DNA of 64,000 nt. Source: Pogostemon cablin (Eukaryota; Streptophyta; Magnoliopsida; Lamiales; Lamiaceae). Below the pieces are notes generated by a model. It was not told where the DNA came from. It saw only the letters and a list, made by a program, of their open reading frames with translations, and did not search any database. The stretch lies in the NCBI GenBank assembly GCA_023678885.1, contig CM043013.1, forward strand, positions 15,160,791 through 15,224,790. Direction: 5' to 3'. This document shows positions 41,504 to 53,290 of the stretch, in pieces. A program made the position numbers and the translations under genes. The first letter of the stretch is position 1. Each line of letters starts with the position of its first letter.

Positions 41504-43532
41504 TTGTTCATACTTATTTACCTGCTTTTCGTTGCTCTAATTCCTCCGCTTACAGCGGTCAACTCGAGATCCTCGCAAGAATTCCTTAGTTCTAAAGAGG
41601 ACGAAGAGGCCAGTATTGCTAGGGCTCCTCCTGTTGTCCCTATGACACGAAGTGGCCGCCGCTCAGTTCTTCCACCTCCGTGTTATGAAATTCCTCATGA
41701 GCCCATTCTTTATGGGGAGGGATCGTCATGGCGGTGCATGGTCCCCAAGACTGAAAGTCGAGCTTCCCCATTTTTTGTGAACTTAGAGGATTTCGCCGAT
41801 CTTGACAGCGTGAGTCGTCCTTCCAGTCGGGGCCACGAGGTAACTAACTCTACTTTGAGGGGTTACTCCACTAGCATGCGAAATGAGGATGTAGATGGAA
41901 TCTTTACCCAGTACAGTTATCCTGGCATTTAATTTGGTACCCCCGGGCAACGTGAGCGTCCTTGGAGTAGCAAGCCCGACCATGCCTCTTTTAATACGGG
42001 TATATTTGCTGCTAGTGTCAGGCTGCCTCTAGCTTACGTCATTGGTCGAGTGTTGATTAATTGGGGTTTGGCCCCAATACAAATAATCCCTTCAGCCTGG
42101 GCTAATTTGATAGGTCTGCTGGTATTGCTTTACGAAAATAGATGCCCCTCTCCTTCCGCCCGGAATATTGATTATGTCTATCGCTATGTTCGTGATCCGG
42201 GTTGTCACGATCATTACTATATATAGGTGCAGCGAGGTGTTCATCCTATATTTAATAGAAATTCCACTGGTGGTCAGCATTGGAGGTGCCAATGGTTTTG
42301 GGTGTGAGGGTTCGAATGTCGAGATTCACTAGGAAATTATTTGCTCGTGCCATGTGCCTTCTGGACTCCCGAGTCTTGCAAGTTTTATTACTGCCTTTTT
42401 TTGCTGTGCCTTTACTATTTCCTTCTTGTGATTTTTCTTTGCATTGTGCTTTTTGGTAGCTCCGCTTCGTCTGGCTGAGGAGGAACTATCTCTCAAATTT
42501 TGCTGAGCTTTCGACGCTATCAATCGGATGACTCTTTCTCGTGATGTCTCATCACTTCTGTCTCTCGGGGGCATACCTCTACCAAGATCCGACTCGAGCT
42601 CCGGGGTAAGCTTCAAGGGGAGGATAAGTGATAATTTCTCATCTTGGGATGCCGCCCTTGACGAATATTTTTCCGATCAGGTCATGTATCCCCTGCCTCG
42701 AAGGCCTCGGCAAGAAGCCGGTCCGAGTCTGGTTGTCGCCGAAGATGCTTCTGCGGCAGTGAGGGGAAGGACTGGGCTTCGTGGTGTAGTAGCCGTCAAT
42801 GTTGACGGAACTGAGGAAACTGTGATGGGGACGACTCAGGGTGGGGTTTTCGTAGGCGTTGGCGAAGCAGTACGCACTCGCCTGTCTGACAAGGGGAAGG
42901 CCCCGATGGAGGAAACCAAAATACTAAAAAGTGATGCTCTAGAGGTGAACATTCTAGAGGCTACTCATCGTGCTAGTCGCGGCGCCGGTGTTCGAATTAA
43001 TCCGATTGAAGTCCCGCCAAGCACTAGTCGGCCTCAAGTTCTTTGCCCTGACAGCGACCCAATTCTCAGAGGGGGAGGATTTGATAGTGGTGTCCAACAG
43101 CGGACTTCTCCGGTGGGGGAGACTCATGCCATGGAATGTGGCATTGGTGGGGGTGTTCCTCTGGTTTCCTTGGAGGAGTTGTTGAGACTAAGGAGTATGG
43201 GTGAAGCTCGGTCGGCTATTGAATTGGAACTGAGTGTCTCGGAAGCCGAATTCGTTCCTGCTCGTTCATGGAACCCTATGCTGTCTCACTGGTTGCAAAG
43301 TGCCGGGCCTTATGAGATTGGTAATGCTACTTTGTTGAGTGTTGGACATGCGCTAACTTTCTTATGCTGCTTCCTTCTTGTGATGGAATCTGGGCAATCC
43401 ATCCCTCCGGGGGTCGGCCTTAGTACGGAAGCTTCTACTCGTGTTGAAGGGCTCTCCTTGGTGACGGAGACCCGACAGACTATGGTGGTAGAGCAGCTTA
43501 TCACCGTGGCTAATACTCGAGCCACAACTTAA
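41504..43532 (+). pseudogene. Antisense extra gene 2 of element C
   Basis: The frame from 41504 runs through a TAA at 41930-41932 in the same phase and encodes PPPCYEIPHEPILYGEGSSW, then SVRLPLAYVIGRVLINWGLA, PIQIIPSAWANLIGLLVLLY and VHPIFNRNSTGGQHWRCQWF, a layout similar to the N-terminal domain of antisense gene 1. After a broken stretch, 42528-43532 is open for 334 codons (Gly/Val/Ser-rich, no recognised domain). A TATA box (41391) lies about 110 bases upstream. It probably is a second, related transposon-carried gene. I cannot assign a function. Confidence 0.6.
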
Positions 43533-43902
43533 AGGGAGAGAGTACGTTTGGCTGAGAGATAAGTTCATCAGTTGAAGGTTGCTCGCTATCTAGCCGAGCA
43601 AAATTAGAATAGGAGAGGAATCGCGTTGCCCAACTGGTGCCGAGCCCAGCGGTGTTGGTCCCCGTGGTGCTTGACGGGAGCCCTTTTTATGTTTCTTAAT
43701 GTTTATGTTTTTTCTGTAAAACTTGTTTCTTGGGTTAGTAGGTTCTCTTGTGGTATAATGTGCATTTTATTTCTTGTACTTTTGCTTATTATGGCCTTAC
43801 AATCTCGTGACCTTATCATTTTCTCTACAATTGTGCACATGGTGATTTGGTTAAGTATGTTCAAACATAGAAGCGCTTTAAGTTCTGAGCGTTCTATGGA
43901 TG

Positions 43903-44880
43903 TTTGATACTCTCGCCATTGAGTTTGCTGATCTCATATGCCCCGTTACCCAAGTTTCTTTTCACTATGTATGGGCCTTCCCAATTCGCACCGAACACTC
44001 CACCGCCTTGTTGACAGACTTTCCTCATTACCAAATTTCCAACTGTAAAATCCCTACTACGTACCTTTTTTTTGTATTGGGATTATAGCCTTGAATTGTA
44101 TATCGCATGTCTTTCCACCGCCTGTAGCCGAAGTTCTTCCAATAGATCAAGATTAAGTTCAATGGCTTCCGAATTGGTTCCTTCTCCTTTATGAGACGCG
44201 AAATGTTGGGCAGGCTACTTCTGCTGGTATGACCTCTTCTGTGCCGTATGTTAAGGAGAAAGGGGTCTCTCCAGTTGACGTTCTTACGGTGGTGCGGTAT
44301 GACCAAAGGACTCCAGGTAGTTGAGGGGCCCATATTTTCTTGAGTTTTTTTAACCTGGTTTTGAGAGTATGCTTAATCACTTTGTTTACTGCTTCAACTT
44401 GTCCATTTGACTGGGGATAATAAGGCGTTGAGAATAGCTTCTTTATCCCCAGTCCATCATAAAATCTTTGGAGCTGCATGCCTTCAAATTATTTCTGGTT
44501 ATCTGTCACAATGGCATTGGGTATCCCAAAATGACAAACGATGTTTTTCCATATGAAAGTTATTATATTGGCTTCATTGATGGTAGCTAGTGCTTCCACT
44601 TCTGCCCATTTTGAGAAGTATCTACTGCGACCACAGCGTATTTGACGCCTCCTTTGCCGGGCGGGAATGGGCCTATTAGATCAATTCCCCATTTGGCAAA
44701 AGGCCAAGGTGCCGCGGACGTAACTAACTCAGTAGAGGGAGCTCTGATTATAGGAGAGTAGATTTGACAGCTTTTGCATGCCTTGGCATATTCGATGGCG
44801 TCCCTCCTAAGGGTAGGACAGAAATATCCTTGCCGGATTATTTTTAATGCTAGCGCTTGACATCCTAAGTGGTTCCCACA
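43903..44880 (-). pseudogene. Retand integrase remnant (element C)
   Basis: On the minus strand the zinc region is at about 44880-44760. The core reads FAKWGIDLIGPFPPGKGGVK and YAVVAVD before a one-base shift near 44615. The segment 44479-44189 has FYDGLGIKKLFSTPYYPQSN and GQVEAVNKVIKHTLKTRLKK with the catalytic Glu. After another shift the C-terminus is LRLQAVERHAIYNSRLQSQY and GAYEISKLNGESIKHP, ending at a TAG near 43903. The Asp of the second motif lies in the degraded DNQK segment around 44490. Confidence 0.85.
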
Positions 44881-44886
44881 GAATCC

Positions 44887-45678
44887 TTAGTGAACCTCTA
44901 TCAACACTTTGTCGGCTTCATCTTTGTCCAGACATCTCAGCAGTGGCATTAAATATCCTTTCTTATACAACACGTAATTTATCAGTGTGTACCTGGTGGC
45001 TCGGAGTCGTAGTCGCCTAGCTTCCGCTTTGTCTTCCGGCTCCTTTCCTTCTCTGAGGAAGGCCTTAATGGGAGTCATCCATGTCTCTTCTTTGTTGATT
45101 TGCCAGATTGTCTGATCACTCAGGGCTTCCTGTCTTATTATGCTGACACTTCTTAATCGTTCGGCATTCTCTGAAGTCGCCAGTCGAGCCAGCGCGTCCG
45201 CCTGGGTATTTTGTAGCCTGGGAACCCGCGTGATATAGATGTGATCAAAATTTTGGATCATGTCTGCTACTAGCTTGCGGTAGCCGACTAGTTGCTGGTC
45301 TTTAGCCTCATAATTCCCCTTTATTTGATTTACCATTAGTTTCGAGTCGCTGAAGATTATTACTCTTTTGATCCCGATCGTTAGTGCTATTCTCATGCTG
45401 GAGAGTAAAGCTTCATATTCGGCTTCGTTGTTGGTTACCGAGAATCCAAACCTGATTGTCGAATATAACGTCTCTCCGGTGGGGCTTGTGAGTACCACGC
45501 CTGCTCCAGAGGCATAAGTTGTAGACGATCCGTCTACTGACATCTCCCACGGTTTGTTGATCACTTCTCCTAACAAAATGGGGATGGTGAGTTCTGCTAT
45601 GAACTCGGCTAGGGCTTGCACCTTGATTGCCAATCCGGGCACATACTTAATATCGAATTGGCTAACTCCATGGCCCAC
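44887..45678 (-). pseudogene. Second, archaeal-type RNase H of element C
   Basis: The 263-codon frame has PWEMSVDGSSTTYASGAGVV (first Asp), VTNNEAEYEALLSSMRIALT (Glu), VIIFSDSKLMVNQIKGNYEA (Asp) and RLQNTQADALARLATSENAE (last Asp), so all four catalytic carboxylates are present. A second RNase H of this kind is a hallmark of Tat (Ogre/Retand) elements. The C-terminal part (VLYKKGYLMPLLRCLDKDEA) leads into the integrase zinc region. This is the best preserved domain of element C. Confidence 0.88.
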
Positions 45679-45992
45679 TTCATCAGCCTTCCTGTTACGT
45701 CTGGTTTTGAGAGCACTTGTCTCAGTAGGAAGGATGTTACTACCTCGATTGGATGTCCCAGAAAGTAGGGTCTTAATTTTCGCGCGCTCATTACAAGGGC
45801 GTAAGCGAGCTTCTCAACTGCTGGATACCTGAGTTCAGCATCACAGAGCATCTGACTCACATAATACACCGGTTTCTGTTGCTTCTTCTCAGTTCTGACC
45901 AACACCGCGCTTAATGCCGACTCTGAAGTTGTTAAGTATAGACTGAAAGGTTCTTTCGGTTGTGGTTTTGCCAGGGTTTGTGTGTTAGCCAA
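45609..45992 (-). pseudogene. First (retroelement) RNase H of element C
   Basis: The segment LYLTTSESALSAVLVRTEKK, VYYVSQMLCDAELRYPAVEK and MSARKLRPYFLGHPIEVVTS is the connection/RNase H domain that follows the RT in gypsy elements. The first catalytic residue region reads TTSESA rather than DAS, as is usual in Tat elements, where this domain is inactive and replaced by the second RNase H. Confidence 0.78.
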
Positions 45993-46008
45993 TATGTCTT
46001 TTAATTCT

Positions 46009-47234
46009 TCAAAGGCTTTTTGGGCCGCAGGCGTCCAATCGAAATTTTTTTCGAATCACATCCATTAGAGGTTTGCATTTATCGGATGCTCTGGGCAGGA
46101 AGCAACTGAGGGATGCAATCTTACTGGCTAATCTTTGCACACCCTTGGAGTGCTTGGGAGGCTCCATGTCTTGTATGGCCTTTACTTTGTCTGGGTTGGC
46201 CTCTATTCCTCTTTTACTTACCATATACCCGAGGAATTTTCTTGTGGAAACTCCGAACGTGCACTTTTTAGGATTAAGTTTCATCCCATATTGTCGTAGG
46301 ATGTCAAACGCTTTGCTCAGGTGGTGCACATGGTCATTTGTGGCTACACTCTTTACCAGCATGTCATCTACGTATACTTTCATGGTTTTCCCAACTCTTC
46401 TTGGAACATCTTGTTCACTAACCTCTGATATATGGCGCCCACATTTTTCAACCCAAATGTCATCATTACCCAGCACAGTAAATTCCTTTTAGTATAGAAA
46501 GCTATTTTTTCTATGTCGTCCGGATGTATAGGGATTTGGTGGTAGCCTGAATATGCGTCCATAGAGCTCATTAGTTCATGGCCGGACGTGGCATCTACCA
46601 TTTGATCGACATGCGGTAGTGGAAAGCTGTCCTTCGGACAAGCTTTATTGAGATCTGTAAAATCGATGCATAATCTCCAGGATATATTTGCCTTTTGCAC
46701 TAAGACCGGGTTAGCCACCCATGAGGGAAATAAAGCTTTCCTTACTAGATTGTTCGCCAACAGTTTCCTGGCTTCCATTTCAATGATTTCATATTTTTCA
46801 GGGCTGTACTTTCTTTTCTTTTGTTCCACGGGACGATAAGATATGTTTGTGTTGAGCTAGTGGCACGCGTGTTTTGGGTCTATTCCTTAAATGTCGCTGG
46901 GTGCCCAGGCGAACATGTCCAGGTTGGACTTTAGGAACTCGATTAGGGCTGTTCTGTGTGGCTCTTTCAGCTGTGACCTGACATATAATTCTAGGCCCGA
47001 GTTGCTCGGTTCTATTTTTATTGCCTCGACCTCTTCGACTGGTTCTCCCCTCTTATTTTTCTTTTCTGATCTCAAATCTTTGTCGGTTATTGGGGGTAGG
47101 TTGACTTCCTCATCGTCGAAGGGCTGGAGCTTCTGATCATTCCTTGACTTCGAGTCTATGGTTATCGGGTCATCGAACAGCGGGGCTTCTTCCCGATTCT
47201 CTTCCTCTTCTTGATTCGGTCGCTCCATTATCAT
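46009..47234 (-). pseudogene. Retand reverse transcriptase remnant (element C)
   Basis: The frames are 47234-46887 (SNLDMFAWAPSDI at its end), 46829-46380 (WRLCIDFTDLNKACPKDSFP, SSMDAYSGYHQIPIHPDD, MMTFGLKNVGAIYQRLVNKM) and 46476-46009 (MKVYVDDMLVKSVA with the catalytic DD, and KKCTFGVSTRKFLGYMVSKR). They overlap with frameshifts near 46400 and 46850. The motifs are of the Tat/Athila branch of Ty3/gypsy. Confidence 0.9.
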
Positions 47235-47299
47235 TAATTAAAAACATGGGCCGTGGTAGTTGAGTATGTCTCCTTTTTTAATAAACAAACACTCCCTGA

Positions 47300-47750
47300 C
47301 CTTCCTCTAGCTGCCTCTAATGGTGCTAACTCGGCCGTTAGTGGTCACAAACTTCAGGCATTGGTGAAGCGTGGATGGAACGGAGTTGAACTGGTGAATA
47401 AATGTCCGTCCGAAGATGCAATTGTGTTGTGATGGGAGATCCACTACTTTAAACTCGAGCGTGTGTTGGGCTTTCACCGCTTGTCTTTCATCCAACATCT
47501 GGATCGATAGATCCGTTTACATCAGGGAAGTAATAACGGTATTACCGAAACCTCGAATCTCATCATCGCACGAAGATGTCTTGTGGTGAGAGAGCCCTCC
47601 TATAGCTTCAAACGGCTTTTTGAATATAATGTTTGTGTATGCACCTGTATCGACTAGGCACCGGTGCACCTTTACACCCGAGATCATAGCTGAAATCACT
47701 AGCAGATCGTTGTGGGGGGTTCACACTTCAGCAAAATCTTCTTCAGAGAA
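47300..47750 (-). pseudogene. Retand aspartic protease remnant (element C)
   Basis: The frame 47699-47517 has VHRCLVDTGAYTNIIFKKPF, with the catalytic DTGA. After a stop, 47498-47307 gives LEFKVVDLPSQHNCIFGRTF and NSVPSTLHQCLKFVTTNG, the end of the protease fold in Tat elements. It would process the polyprotein. Confidence 0.82.
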
Positions 47751-48109
47751 GAATATGTCAGCTTCGTGTAGAGGCGGTCGAGGACTAGTTGTGAATACAT
47801 GTTGGTACCTGTCGAGTTCTCGCAATTCAGCTTTTTGTTTCCTTCACGACTAAGTAGTGAGGGCTTGTGAAGTTCCCACGTAGCTTTCGCCCATCATGTA
47901 TACTTCCCGAGGTGGTGTGGGTAGACGGTCTCCAGGCCCTATCTGTCCTTGTGGATTGACTGGTCCTTTAAATCGTTCGCCCGTCACAATGGGTTGTTCT
48001 CCTCTCCGCTTTGGGCCAGACACCAGTCGGTCCAGCTTTCCCTCTTCAAACAATTTTAATAATTCGACCAACAGGTCCCGACACTTGTTAGTGTCGTGTC
48101 CGATGGATT

Positions 48110-48850
48110 TGTGTTATTTACATAATTTTTTTTATTTAGCTTGGCTGGATCTGCGCACATCTTGGGCGGGAGACTCAATAGGTTGGTGTCTTGTATCTTG
48201 CCAAATATCTCTTCGGGGTTGAGCTCGAGTACCTCGGTCATTTTCTGGATTTGATCGTCGTCCGGGAACGGTTTGAAAGAAGATGGAGCTATATAGTCCT
48301 TTTCTCCTTTTTTTCTTCTCGCCTTCCCTAAGATCACCTTTAGACTTCTTGTATTCTTCGAGAATTTCTTCGCTATGGATAAATGCTTGAGCCGAGGCCA
48401 TGAAGGCCCCGTAACTGCCTGATAACTTCTGTTGGCAGCTAGTCCACATGGGCGACCCTGGGAGCAAGGCGGCAGTTACTAAAATGGTTGATGTTTCGTC
48501 CGAGACTTCCTCCGTGTTGGCGCGCTGCTCATTGAATCTCTTCATGAAATCCTTCAGGGACTCCTTTGGTCCTTGCCGTAGGCAGGCTAACTTCTGCTTC
48601 GACTCCATTCCCTACCCCAAATATTCAAAGTGGGACGAGAAGGCTATTGCGAGTTGCGTCCACGAGTCGATTGAGTTAGCAGGAAGAGATTCGAACCACG
48701 AGTGTGCCTTATCTCCCAACGTCAAGGGGAACATCTTACATCGGTCTTCTTCCAAACACCCTTGTGCGAGCATCCATCCAACATATTTATTAAGTTGCGA
48801 GATCGGACTAGAATCGCTGGCGTATTGGGGGATCTGAGGGATTCGTATTT
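48110..48850 (-). pseudogene. Retand gag remnant (element C)
   Basis: Minus-strand frames give NKYVGWMLAQGCLEEDRCKM, FPLTLGDKAHSWFESLPANS, SWTQLAIAFSSHFEYLG (up to 48610) and ESKQKLACLRQGPKESLKDF, MKRFNEQRANTEEV (48608 on). This is the retrotransposon gag domain. After about 48330 the frame shifts into KMCADPAKLNKKNYVNN. The usual CCHC is replaced by a decayed segment around 48060-48120 (KSIGHDTNKCRDLLVELLKL). The region 48850-49640, upstream, has only Arg/Pro-rich broken frames. Confidence 0.8.
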
Positions 48851-49640
48851 TTTCATGGTGGCAGTCGCAATGACCCGATGAGTGAACGGGGTCCTCCCAG
48901 ACTCTGGGTCGGGGATGTTGGGGGGGCGTCCTTGTTTCTTCTCTTCATTTGATCGAGTCGTCTCCTTAGCGCATTTATTTACGCGTCATGCTGTCGCTTG
49001 AGTTACGGGATCATCTCCCATACTTTCTCCAATTTGCTCATCGAGACTTCATCGGATTTGGTCCTAGTTGATCTTTGGCACTTATGCATCCAGTAGTGCG
49101 TGCGGGAGATTGACTAGCGACTGAGGTAGCGTGGGACACCATCTTCCTCCGCTCGCGCCCTTCGTCTACCACCTTCTGGGTCTTTTTTTGTTCCTTTCAT
49201 ACTTCCTTTTGCCCTACTCGCTCATGCACTGACCTTCTATGCGGAGTCCGTTCTCGTTGTCGCTCATTCGTCTGTTCCATCGAGCTTTCCTCGAGGCTGA
49301 AACTTAGCCTCTGACTTGCAGTCCTCTGTCCCGTCGCTCGCTTTCCCTTCATTTCTTTGAGAAGGTCGAAGTACTTCTGACGGAAATCGATTTGCGGGTC
49401 GTCTTCTTCTAGATTTGTATCTCGGGGCGGAACCTCTTTTTCTACAGTTCGAGGGGGTTCGTGTCCTCTTGTCGATGTCGACTGGTAACTGCATCAACCC
49501 TGCTGGGTGTGGCTTCATCCTGTTCATCCACCATTGGACGTGCGATTGGGTTGAGGTATGTTGATGGTGGTGGTTGGGAAAGCCTCGAGTGAGATGGCCG
49601 GCTGCGAAGGAGAGCCGCTCGCCCTTCCTCTAGCATCAAA

Positions 49641-50137
49641 TGTAGCTTGTTGGATTTTATTCCTTATTAATGATGGGTTTATGTAGCTGTTTTGGGATAA
49701 TAGAAGGATCCGTGCAAAGCTAACATGGAAATGTAGAGAGAGGTTTGCCCCCTAGGCAGTCTTGTGCCTTTTCTGAGGGGGGTAAATTGGTTATATCTAT
49801 TGCAGTGGGTTGTCCTCATATTTATATTAGGTAACCTGACGTCATCCAAATCTGGATAAATCGTCAGGTTACTGTACGATATATGCGTACAGTGCGAGCA
49901 TTAAATGCGTTTAGCCTCACGTGACTATCTTTAGGATTTAATCTGGGATATTTTCTACGTGGATATCTCAGGGGATATCTGCGTATCTCGAGCAATTGGG
50001 GCAAGTGGCCTAGTGGCCTCAGTGAGGCGGACGCTCCTCGCAAATTGGGGGCCTTTGGGCCCTTTATGGGCTTTGGGACCATCAAGCCCAAGAATCAAAC
50101 AAGGAGAATGGGAGTCCAACTCTAAGGCCCTATTACA
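49641..50137 (-). repeat. 5' LTR of element C
   Basis: The LTR is 497 bp and aligns along its length with 37622-38092. On the minus strand it ends AAGCTACA, and the element's internal sequence follows as TTTGATGCTAGAGGAAGGG. I could not match that junction to a specific tRNA primer. Confidence 0.93.
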
Positions 50138-50142
50138 AAGAG

Positions 50143-51220
50143 TATAATGAAACAAATAAATAAAAAATGTATATAAAATAAAAATAAAGAGAATTATAGG
50201 AATGGAATAATTTATAGGATGAATGGATTAATATATGAAGTAACTATTAATTAAAATAATAATATAATTATACTTGTAAAATTTGGAGTATTTGATAATA
50301 GGTAGGTCTTGTGCGAGACCGTCTCACGGATCTTACTCCGTGATACGGACAATCCATTTAGACATTAATTAATTTCTAATTAATTTATTAAAAAAGACGG
50401 AGTGCGTCAATTATATTAGCATCCATATTATTGAATCTATAAATTGCGAAACTACCACTGGAGCATCCTGTTGAATCTATACCATTGGTTTTTTTGTTCG
50501 TTTGTCTTCATTTTTTTTTTTGAATGAATAAGCTTTGGCTATTTTTTTTCCGCAAGTAGTTTTCTAAAAAAAAACATTATTATTTTTAATTGTTAATAAA
50601 ATAAGTTTAATTAAATAATTATCACTTTTTATTAATCAGGTATCACTTTTTTTATTTTTTTGTGGCAATTGCACATGAAATAATTTAACTATTCAATTAT
50701 CTCTTTCTCGTATTATTTTTTATTAAAAATATTATTACTTTTTTTTATCTGTATTATGAATTGTTAATAAAATACAATTCAAATGCTATCACTTTTCCTT
50801 TATTATATATTGCTTTTTATTTATTAAAAATATTATCAGTTTTTCTCTATTCTATTATCGGTTCATAAAATAATTCAATAAAATATGTATCACTTTTATT
50901 TAATTGTATATCACTTTTTATTATCACTTTGCTGGAACCTTATCACTTTTTCTCAATTCAACGATTTGTACATAAAATATTATTTTAAGATTTAATTATA
51001 TTTATTAAATAATTCAGTTGAATAATTATCACTTTTAATTAACTAGATATCACTTTTCATTAAAAATATTATCACTTTTTTATCGTCTTATACATTTTTC
51101 ATAAAATTGTTAATTTGTTCGTTTATCACTTTTTATTAATCAAATATTATTCTTTTTTAAAAAAATTGTTTTATGTTTTTCAATAAAAATAATAACAAAC
51201 TTAATTAAAAAAAAAAACTG
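50143..51220. repeat. AT-rich stretch with dispersed TATCACTTTT words
   Basis: No coding is seen. From about 50620 to 51170 the word TATCACTTTT or close variants appears a dozen or so times at irregular distances, separated by TTAATTAA-type sequence. A GCGAGACCGTCTCACGGATC phrase near 50317-50336 is a palindrome-like motif common in plant repeats. Confidence 0.5.
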
Positions 51221-51240
51221 AAAGGGCTTGCTTGCTGGCA

Positions 51241-51330
51241 CGTTTGAACACGCAACTAGTGAATTTTGACAGTGATGCCTTAACTGATTAAAATGGTGTA
51301 CCCCACCATTAGGGATGCCTTAACTGATTA
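51241..51330 (-). repeat. tRNA-like (SINE-type) scrap 1
   Basis: On the minus strand TTAGCTTAATCAGTTAAGGC resembles an RNA polymerase III A box, and GTGTTCAAACG (51241-51251) resembles a B box. The A-box part GATGCCTTAACTGATTA occurs twice 40 bases apart (51274, 51314). It cannot fold as a complete tRNA and is probably a tRNA-derived SINE head or old tRNA relic. Confidence 0.35.
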
Positions 51331-51488
51331 AGCTAACCAAGAAAACATATTATTTTGTATTAATACAACATATAATGATATAAAGCGGCGACTGCATAAT
51401 ATGAAGCTCCACCCATGAAATGAGATATGTGAGATGGTTTCGTGCAAGTCTTTGCCATGATAATAAAAGAAATATCAAATAACTTAAA

Positions 51489-51610
51489 TTCATTTAAAAA
51501 TAAATTAATTACTTAAAATAGGAGAAATAAGAACATAGGACGTAAGTTATTCATTTAAAAATAAATTAATTACTTAAAATAGGAGAAATAAGAACATAGG
51601 ACGTAAGTTA
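51489..51610. repeat. Perfect 61-bp tandem duplication
   Basis: The unit starting TTCATTTAAAAATAAATTAA and ending GGACGTAAGTTA is present twice without any difference (51489-51549, 51550-51610), so the duplication is recent or recently homogenised. Confidence 0.9.
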
Positions 51611-51636
51611 TTTAAAAATAATCAGCTCGCACGCTA

Positions 51637-51696
51637 CGGGATTTGATCCCGCAACCTCAACATTGGCCCCAAAATCCCTTCACCACTGAGACAAGC
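51637..51696 (-). repeat. tRNA-like (SINE-type) scrap 2
   Basis: The minus strand has TTGTCTCAGTGGTGAAGGG (A-box-like) and, about 30 bases later, GGGATCAAATCCCG (B-box-like with a stem). Spacing is right for a tRNA-derived promoter. No acceptor stem is apparent. Confidence 0.4.
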
Positions 51697-52649
51697 CTTA
51701 AGTATATAATATCTTAACCATATATATAGGTAAAAATATTTCAGGGAGCCAGTGCCCCGGGCCCAATGTAGCTCCCTCCTTCCATATGAAGATTAATGTA
51801 TAAATGAAGATTAGGTGATACATTAAAATATTATTTTGTTGTATAATAAATATAGAATCATAAACAGTTAAACACTAATAATTTTTACGAAAAGAAAATA
51901 ATTACTTGATCTAATTGTACTTTTGGAGAAGTTGCAATATGTTCTATTGCATCTACACCAGCACACTGGAACAGTACCATCACGATTGAACTAATATAAT
52001 CCATAACCTCTAGATTAATCTTGTTTCTAATATTATACTGTTACCCTTCGTTTGGTAGGGTGGATGAGATAAAAAAATATTATAGGGGTAAGTATTACGT
52101 ATGTTGTAATAGGTAGGTAATATTTATATGTGAGTTTGTTTGATAGAATGTATAAAAAATGAGAATAATATAATTAGGTGTTTGGTAGGTAATAGTAATT
52201 CTGAATATAAATTGTAAAATTACTTTTACACCCTCTTTTAATGGGTAAAATTTAAGTGATTCTATCCTCTTGTAATCACAAAGCAAATTTTATTTAAATC
52301 AATTTATATTGTATATTATTTAAATTTATATCATCAAATACAAAATAATTACTCATAATATTATAAATTAATAAAATAAAAAATTACTTAATTACCTCAA
52401 TAATTCACATAAAATTTTAAAAAGCAAAATTTTTAGAGGATACATAATAAAGTATAAATTACACGAATGAATCTACAACATAATTTTACACAAAAACACA
52501 AACTTAACGCATCCTTGTGAATCAATTACACGAGATTACTGAACAACCATGCAATCACCACAATACTTGTTCATCATATGAAATGTTCCAATAATTTTTT
52601 TTACCAGAACACTAACAAATTCTTATAAAATGCAAGATTTAAGAAAGAC

Positions 52650-53290
52650 CTCCGTTGACCTGTTTTCTCATTTCCTCAACCGAGAGAAGTCCAAGCAATC
52701 CACGATCTCGACATGCTTGTCGAAGCTCCTCCTCTGAAAGGTACTCTATGCCTTCAACTTGAATCATCTTGTCATCATTCTTTATCCTGCAATAAAAAAT
52801 CAGATTTTCTTAAAGAAACAAACTCTCCAAATCAACTTTAAATATTGAAGCAAGAGCTGAATAACTTACTTCTGAACACTCTTTCGAAGATTATACAAAA
52901 GATAAGCAGCAGTACCATAACTACCAGTCTCATATTTTTGCACATAGTCAATAAGGCATCCAGAAAGATAAAAGATCTTTCATGTAAATGCAATTTAATC
53001 ACAAATATTGACTTTAATGATAAAGAAGAGAATAACAAAACAAATTATTTTAAGTAACCTACCTAGTTCATAAACTCATCAAGATCTTCAGCTGTTTTCT
53101 TTATTTCTCCAATTCTTGAGCTCTGAACTTCCTTTGAATAACATTCAATAGTCAAAATTGTTGGAGTAATTTTTGATAAAAGATTGCTTCATTTCTTGGT
53201 GTAATTAACCAGATCACACTATGAACACAAGTCCTCAATCTCCTCTTCTGTTATCTCTGTCTCAGAGGCCTCACCAAGGCACGAGTAGAT
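52650..53290 (-). pseudogene. Captured LETM1-like gene fragment
   Basis: On the minus strand one exon, ending at 52870, encodes SYGTAAYLLYNLRKSVQ. It is followed by an 83-base intron (GTAAGT...TTGCAG, 52787-52869) and an exon with IKNDDKMIQVEGIEYLSEEE and LRQACRDRGLLGLLSVEEMR. This is the LETM1 ribosome-binding-like core of the mitochondrial inner-membrane ion-exchange protein. After RKQV the match ends. A further exon-like stretch at 53050-53290 (TEITEEEIEDLCS, GEIKKTAEDLDEFMN) contains stops and is of uncertain origin. The capture preserved the intron, so it was copied from genomic DNA. Confidence 0.72.

Larger units (their letters stand above)
37622..50137 (-). mobile_element. Tat/Retand-type Ty3/gypsy element C, complete with TSD
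   Basis: LTRs at 37622-38092 and 49641-50137 begin (plus strand) TGTAG(G/C)TTGT and end GGCCCTATTACA, flanked by AAGAG at 37617-37621 and 50138-50142. On the minus strand gag, protease, RT, RNase H, a second RNase H and integrase follow in order from 48850 to 43903. The second RNase H marks the Tat lineage. A 5.8 kb stretch between integrase and the 3' LTR carries two antisense extra genes. Frames are broken in most domains and the LTRs differ by about thirty substitutions plus indels, so the copy is older than element B. Confidence 0.95.
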
